Part shown: piece after piece, positions 11,015 to 12,603 of the stretch
Numbering within the stretch: position 1 is the first letter of the stretch
Layout: every line of letters begins with the position of its first letter
DNA from: an uncultured Bacilli bacterium
GTDB lineage: Bacteria; Bacillota_I; Bacilli_A; RF39; UBA660
Direction: 5' to 3'
NCBI GenBank assembly: GCA_947630585.1
Contig: CANRIE010000013.1
Coordinates: forward strand, 1 to 12,603
DNA: 12,603 bases
The notes under the pieces: generated by a model
Database searches by the model: none
Told to the model about the DNA's origin: nothing
What the model saw: only the letters and a program-made list of their open reading frames with translations
Position numbers and translations under genes: made by a program

Positions 11015-12603
11015 ATGGAAAAGAAAATTTTAAGTTTACTTACTTTAGTACTTTCTTTAGGAATTATTTTTTCTTTGAATACTAAAGAAGTAAAAGCTGT
11101 AGCTTTAAGGCTAGAGCATCCAAGTAATGTCTACTATAGTAGATATGGAGGTGGTGGCCCTTATGCTTCTAATCCATTTACTATCTATTATTTAGATGGG
11201 CACTTGGGATATTGTATTGAACCAGGAAAGGAAATTTTTTCGTATGAATACAAAGGTAATCTAGGAATGACTACTTCACCTTTTAGTGAGGCGACGAATA
11301 AACTTATTCAATTGATAGGTTACTATGGGTATGAATATCCTGGGCATAATACATTAAGGTATCGACTTGCAACTCAAGCTTTGATTTGGGAAAAAGTTTC
11401 TGGGCAGACAGTTAGATACTATACAGAGCGCTATGATGAAGGGCAAGAAATTGTTGTAACGCTTGAAAAAAACGAGATTATGCGACTTGTTAATTCACAT
11501 ACTTTAAAACCATCTTTTAATGATAATATTACAGTTGGTCATCTTGGAAAAGAGTTCACGCTTGTAGACTCTAACAATGTTTTAAGTATGTTTAGTGTTG
11601 AATCAGATGATGGGAATATTGTTAAAATTGATGGTAATAAAATTATTATCACGCCTACTAAAAGTGGCTATTCAACTATTACTTTGAAGAAGGCTAAATA
11701 CGATAATGTTTCAACTATGGTATTTTCACCTAATGATGGCAGAGGGCAAAAAATGGCTATTTTAAGAGCCAGTGATGAAGTAACAGCCAAACTTACTATT
11801 TATACTAAAGGTTCAAGATTGAAAGTTTTAAAAGTTGATGCTGATACAGGGGAAGTTATTAAAAAATCTGGTATCAAATTCAAAATAAAAGATTTAAGTA
11901 ACAATTACTATCTATGTGAAAATGATTCTTGTACATATGAAACTGATAGTAATGGAATTTTTAGAACTAATTTATATTTATCAGGTGATTATGAACTAGA
12001 AGAAGTTGATTCTAAGATTGATGGTTACTTATGGAATTCCGAAAAATTAAAAATTCATATTGATAATGATACTGAAATAGGGAGTGAAAATATGGTTGAA
12101 GTTAAATTTAGTAATAAACGTGTTAAAGGAAAACTTACGATTAATAAAGTAGGTGAAAGCATAGTTGAACAAAAAAATGGTGATTATACTTTAGAAGAAC
12201 GACCTCTTGCTAATGTTAAATTTGGTCTTTATGCCAATGATAATATTTATTCTAATGGAGTTTTAATTTATAAAAAAGGAACATTAGTTAAAATATTAGC
12301 AACTGATTCAAAAGGTGTAGTTGAAGTTTCTAATCTTTATTTAGGCAAATACTATTTAGTTGAAGTAAATGCTCCTAAAGGTTATATAATTGATAGTAAT
12401 AAATATGAACTTGATTTTACTTATAAAGATCAATATACGGAGATTATTACTAAGGAACTTACTTTTAAAAATAATTTGATGAAAGGAAGTCTTGAAGTTA
12501 TTAAAGAAGGAGAAACTATTAATAAAGATGGAACTTTAGAAAATATTAAACTTTCAAATATCAAATTTGGATTATATGCTAACGAGGATATTTATCTAAA
12601 TGG
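11015..12603 (+). CDS. Thioester-domain (TQxA) surface adhesin with SpaA/Cna-B repeats, 3' end beyond window
   Basis: The frame is open for 529 codons and leaves the window. A signal peptide covers about residues 1-28 (MEKK, hydrophobic core, cleavage near VKA). A thioester domain follows: Cys67 in GYCIEPG and Gln121 in RLATQALIWEK are the residues that in this family form an internal Cys-Gln thioester able to bond covalently to host surfaces. After a linker domain (about 165-265) come Cna-B/SpaA domains: the first about 267-368 (Lys273, Glu330, Asn367 placed as in isopeptide-forming domains), the second about 372-487 (Lys378, Glu450 in YYLVEVNAPKGY), and the start of a third (Lys497), which repeats the KFGLYAN motif of the second. 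A sortase signal is expected beyond the window but is not seen. AGGGAGG (11004-11010) sets the start; promoter and operator-like array lie upstream. Confidence 0.92.
   Translation, partial: MEKKILSLLTLVLSLGIIFSLNTKEVKAVALRLEHPSNVYYSRYGGGGPYASNPFTIYYLDGHLGYCIEPGKEIFSYEYKGNLGMTTSPFSEATNKLIQLIGYYGYEYPGHNTLRYRLATQALIWEKVSGQTVRYYTERYDEGQEIVVTLEKNEIMRLVNSHTLKPSFNDNITVGHLGKEFTLVDSNNVLSMFSVESDDGNIVKIDGNKIIITPTKSGYSTITLKKAKYDNVSTMVFSPNDGRGQKMAILRASDEVTAKLTIYTKGSRLKVLKVDADTGEVIKKSGIKFKIKDLSNNYYLCENDSCTYETDSNGIFRTNLYLSGDYELEEVDSKIDGYLWNSEKLKIHIDNDTEIGSENMVEVKFSNKRVKGKLTINKVGESIVEQKNGDYTLEERPLANVKFGLYANDNIYSNGVLIYKKGTLVKILATDSKGVVEVSNLYLGKYYLVEVNAPKGYIIDSNKYELDFTYKDQYTEIITKELTFKNNLMKGSLEVIKEGETINKDGTLENIKLSNIKFGLYANEDIYLN

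Overview
The window is a very AT-rich (I estimate below 30% G+C by eye, not computed) piece of chromosome from a spore-forming, cell-wall-bearing member of the Bacillota, most likely an uncultured gut-type Bacilli or Erysipelotrichia relative. The evidence is the spoIIGA-sigE pair (pro-sigma-E and its membrane protease), a second sporulation-type sigma factor, MurC, a PASTA-repeat membrane protein, a surface adhesin, and Shine-Dalgarno sites of the GGTGA/AAGGAG type. TGA is used as a stop, so this is the standard bacterial code.

Left part (1-5060, all on the minus strand): the first codons of a gene that runs off the left edge; a tRNA-Thr(GGU) lying 8 bp behind a small protein gene and probably in one transcript with it; sigE; spoIIGA, overlapping sigE by 4 bp; a small one-pass membrane protein of unknown function; and a large PASTA-repeat membrane protein. 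Most of these units have their own promoter and a hairpin terminator that overlaps the stop codon, so they are packed end to end.

Middle part (5100-9640): a plus-strand unit made of a 32-codon membrane peptide, the tRNA-modification enzyme TcdA and a 27-codon membrane peptide; a converging PflX-type radical SAM gene; diverging from that, murC and a gene of unknown family; then a converging alpha/beta hydrolase.

Right part (9690-12603, plus strand): a strong sigma-A promoter drives a structured non-coding RNA of about 180 nt, closed by collinear helices and ending in a T run. It is followed by a hairpin that carries a perfect Spo0A box, a lone SigF/SigG-type sigma factor, a terminator, an array of related about 15-bp repeats overlapping a strong promoter, and the first 529 codons of a thioester-domain (TQxA-type) adhesin with SpaA/Cna-B repeats that continues past the window.

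How it fits together: a Spo0A-type 7-mer (TGTCGAA) lies in front of spoIIGA, the second sigma factor and the PASTA gene, which suggests but does not prove shared sporulation control. The most interesting items are the structured RNA, the repeat array before the adhesin, and a recurring compact module in which a -10 hexamer sits only 5-7 bp before the Shine-Dalgarno site, implying extremely short mRNA leaders.
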